NCBI GenBank assembly: GCA_964444365.1
Contig: CAYUHJ010000008.1
Span: forward strand, 1 to 64,000
Length of the DNA: 64,000 bases
Reading direction: 5' to 3'
Source of the DNA: CAYUHJ01 sp964444365
GTDB lineage: Bacteria > Planctomycetota > Planctomycetia > Gemmatales > Gemmataceae
Shown here: positions 62,110 through 64,000 of the stretch, in pieces
Layout of the letters: every line of letters starts with the position of its first letter
Numbering within the stretch: the stretch's first letter is position 1
The notes under the pieces: generated by a model
The model's database searches: none
What the model saw: the letters and a program-made list of their open reading frames with translations, nothing else
Told to the model about the DNA's origin: nothing
Translations under genes and position numbers: made by a program

Positions 62110-64000
62110 ATGACGATCTCGCTCCCCAAGCTGTCCCTCGTCGTGCTGATCGGCCCCAGCGGGTCGGGCAAGAGCACGTTCGCCCGCAGGCACTTCCTGC
62201 CGACCGAGGTGCTCTCGTCCGACGCCTGCCGTGGCATGGTCGGCGACGACGAGAACGATCAGGCGGTCACGCCCGAGGCTTTCGAGGTGCTGCACTTCAT
62301 CGCGGCCCGGAGGCTCGCCCTCGGGCGGCTGACGGTGATCGACGCCACCAACGTCCAGCCCGAGGCCCGCAAGCCGCTCGTCGAACTCGCCCGCCGCTAC
62401 CACTGCCTGCCGGTCGCCGTCGTGCTCGGCCTGCCCGAGAAGGTCTGTCTGGAGCGGAACCGGTCGCGGGACGAGCGGAGCTTCGGCCCTCACGTCGTCC
62501 GCCAGCAGCACGCCCAGATGCGGCGGTCTCTGCGGGGGCTCCAGCGGGAGGGGTTCCGCCACGTGTTCGTGCTGGAGAGCCCGGAGGCGGTCGAAGCCGC
62601 CACGGTCGAGCGGGTGCCGCTGTGGAACGACCGGCGGCAGGAGCACGGCCCGTTCGACCTCATCGGCGACGTACACGGGTGCTGCGACGAACTCGAAGCC
62701 TTGCTCCAGTCTCTCGGCTACGTGCCGACCCCGCTGGAGGGCGATGCAACCGGCTGGGGGAGCCGGGCCTACGCGCACCCCGAGGGCCGCAAGGCCGTGT
62801 TCGTCGGGGATCTGGTGGACCGTGGCCCTCGCATCCTTGACGCCGTTCGCCTCGTGCGGAACATGGTCCGGCTCGGATCGGCGCTCTGCGTCCCCGGCAA
62901 CCACGACATGAAGCTGCTGAAGAAGTTGCGGGGCAAGGACGTGCAGGTCACGCACGGGCTGGCGGACTCGCTGGCCGAGATCGACGCCCTGCCCGCCGAC
63001 GTGCGGGAGCCCTTCTGCAAGGAACTGGCCGGGTTCCTCGACGGGCTGGTCAGCCACTACGTCCTCGACGACGGCAGGCTGGTCGTCGCCCACGCCGGGA
63101 TGAAGCAGGAAATGCAGGGCCGGGGGTCGGGCAAGGTACGGGACTTCGCCCTGTACGGTGAGACGACCGGGGAGACGGACGAGTTCGGCCTGCCCGTCCG
63201 GTACAACTGGGCGGCGGAGTACCGGGGACCGGCGACGGTCGTGTACGGCCACACCCCCGTCCCCGAGCCGGAGTGGCTGAACCGGACGGTGAACATCGAC
63301 ACCGGCTGCGTGTTCGGCGGGAAGCTGACCGCCCTCCGCTACCCGGAGCGGGAGTTCGTGTCCGTCCCGGCGGCGCGGACGTACTGCGAACCGGCCCGCC
63401 CCTTCCTACCGGATGGCGGTCAGGCCCCGGCGCTCAGCGCCCAGCAGGCCCACGACGAGGTGCTTGACGCCGACGATGTGCTGGGCAAGCGGTTCGTGAC
63501 CACCCGGCTGCGGGGCACCGTGACGGTTCGGGAGGCCCACGCGACGGCGGCGCTGGAGGTGATGAGCCGGTTCGCCGCCGACCCGAGGTGGCTGATCTAC
63601 CTGCCGCCCACGATGTCCCCGTGCGAAACCAGCAAGGAGCACGGGCTGCTGGAACACCCTGCCGAGGCGTTCGCCTACTACCGCGCCCAAGGTGCCCCGC
63701 AGGTCGTCTGCGAGGAGAAACACATGGGGTCGCGGGCGGTCGTCGTCGTCTGCCGCGACGAGGGGGCGGCGCGGGAACGGTTCGGCGTCATCGGGGGCGA
63801 GGTCGGGATCGTCGTCACCCGCACCGGCAGGCGGTTCTTCAACGACGCGGGGCTGGAGCGGCAGTTCCTCGACCGGGTGCGGGCGGCGCTGACCGCCGCC
63901 GACCTGTGGGGCACGCTCGGGTCGGCGTGGGTATGCCTCGACTGCGAGTTGATGCCGTGGTCGGCCAAGGCGCAGGAGCTTCTCAAGGGGCAGTACGCGG
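62110..64000 (+). CDS. pnkp: Pnkp: polynucleotide kinase-phosphatase-ligase (3' end outside window)
   Basis: At least 630 residues from ATG 62110, with no stop before the window end. The kinase domain has VVLIGPSGSGKSTFARRHF (P-loop, residues 15-23) and VIDATNVQPEARKPLVEL. The phosphatase domain has DLIGDVHGCCDELEAL (~185), VFVGDLVDRGP (~233), VPGNHDMKLLKKL (~263) and VVAHAGMK. The ligase-like domain has CEEKHMGSRAVVVV with Lys about residue 537. Pnkp heals and seals ribotoxin-cleaved RNA, forming a complex with Hen1 encoded upstream. Full length is normally ~850 residues, so about a quarter is missing. Confidence 0.93.
   Translation, partial: MTISLPKLSLVVLIGPSGSGKSTFARRHFLPTEVLSSDACRGMVGDDENDQAVTPEAFEVLHFIAARRLALGRLTVIDATNVQPEARKPLVELARRYHCLPVAVVLGLPEKVCLERNRSRDERSFGPHVVRQQHAQMRRSLRGLQREGFRHVFVLESPEAVEAATVERVPLWNDRRQEHGPFDLIGDVHGCCDELEALLQSLGYVPTPLEGDATGWGSRAYAHPEGRKAVFVGDLVDRGPRILDAVRLVRNMVRLGSALCVPGNHDMKLLKKLRGKDVQVTHGLADSLAEIDALPADVREPFCKELAGFLDGLVSHYVLDDGRLVVAHAGMKQEMQGRGSGKVRDFALYGETTGETDEFGLPVRYNWAAEYRGPATVVYGHTPVPEPEWLNRTVNIDTGCVFGGKLTALRYPEREFVSVPAARTYCEPARPFLPDGGQAPALSAQQAHDEVLDADDVLGKRFVTTRLRGTVTVREAHATAALEVMSRFAADPRWLIYLPPTMSPCETSKEHGLLEHPAEAFAYYRAQGAPQVVCEEKHMGSRAVVVVCRDEGAARERFGVIGGEVGIVVTRTGRRFFNDAGLERQFLDRVRAALTAADLWGTLGSAWVCLDCELMPWSAKAQELLKGQYA

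Overview
The window is high-GC accessory DNA from a planctomycete, most likely Gemmataceae. I infer this from the strong G/C third-position bias, a DUF1580 protein, a DUF2934 module, planctomycete-style integrase and serine recombinase genes, and multi-repeat WADAH...G.WP proteins. The taxonomic call is an inference, not a search result. There is one 10-N assembly gap (3956-3965), and several genes are frameshifted at G/C homopolymers.

Layout. Positions 1-560 hold the end of a small membrane protein gene. Positions 904-13115 hold a tightly coupled five-gene defence-type operon: SNF2/DUF3883 helicase, DUF2934-HNH protein, DUF1156 adenine methylase, a coiled-coil protein with a HEPN-like C terminus, and a DUF499 ATPase carrying an Ig-like domain. 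It resembles DISARM-related loci but lacks visible drmA, drmB and drmC genes. Positions 13241-15732 hold a MazG-like pyrophosphatase, a thymidylate-synthase homologue with the Asp that marks dCMP-specific enzymes, and a protein resembling the helical thymine-hypermodification family. HigB/HigA-ImmA (15741-17196), a recombinase-ParB-ParB operon (17648-21023), a winged-helix gene and a second SF2 helicase follow. Positions 25294-30366 hold two tandem-repeat protein genes flanking a DUF2971 gene and a PD-(D/E)XK gene. A broken alpha-carbonic anhydrase, TfoX, a DUF1778/GNAT toxin-antitoxin pair and a frameshifted GIY-YIG gene complete this part.

A 46-bp direct repeat, the 3' half of a tRNA-Pro(CGG), lies at 34062-34107 and 57917-57962. 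It bounds a 23.9-kb integrative island with its tyrosine integrase just inside the left copy. Neither copy is a complete tRNA, so I infer tandem islands: the DNA left of 34062 would be an older island whose intact tRNA lies outside the window. Both islands end in helically phased short direct repeats, as expected for integrase arm sites. The island carries ATP-dependent DNA ligase, a miniature DnaE-like protein, an MBL nuclease, WYL regulators, DUF932, a broken HsdR fusion, an AAA+ ATPase, a DUF1580 excisionase-like gene and a small-protein/nucleotidyltransferase pair. Two unrelated island genes share an in-frame 96-bp palindromic repeat.

From 58367 to the window end lies an RNA-repair operon: Hen1, an HNH protein, RNA ligase, HD-Pnk and Pnkp (cut by the window end). 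It combines two RNA repair pathways normally described separately.
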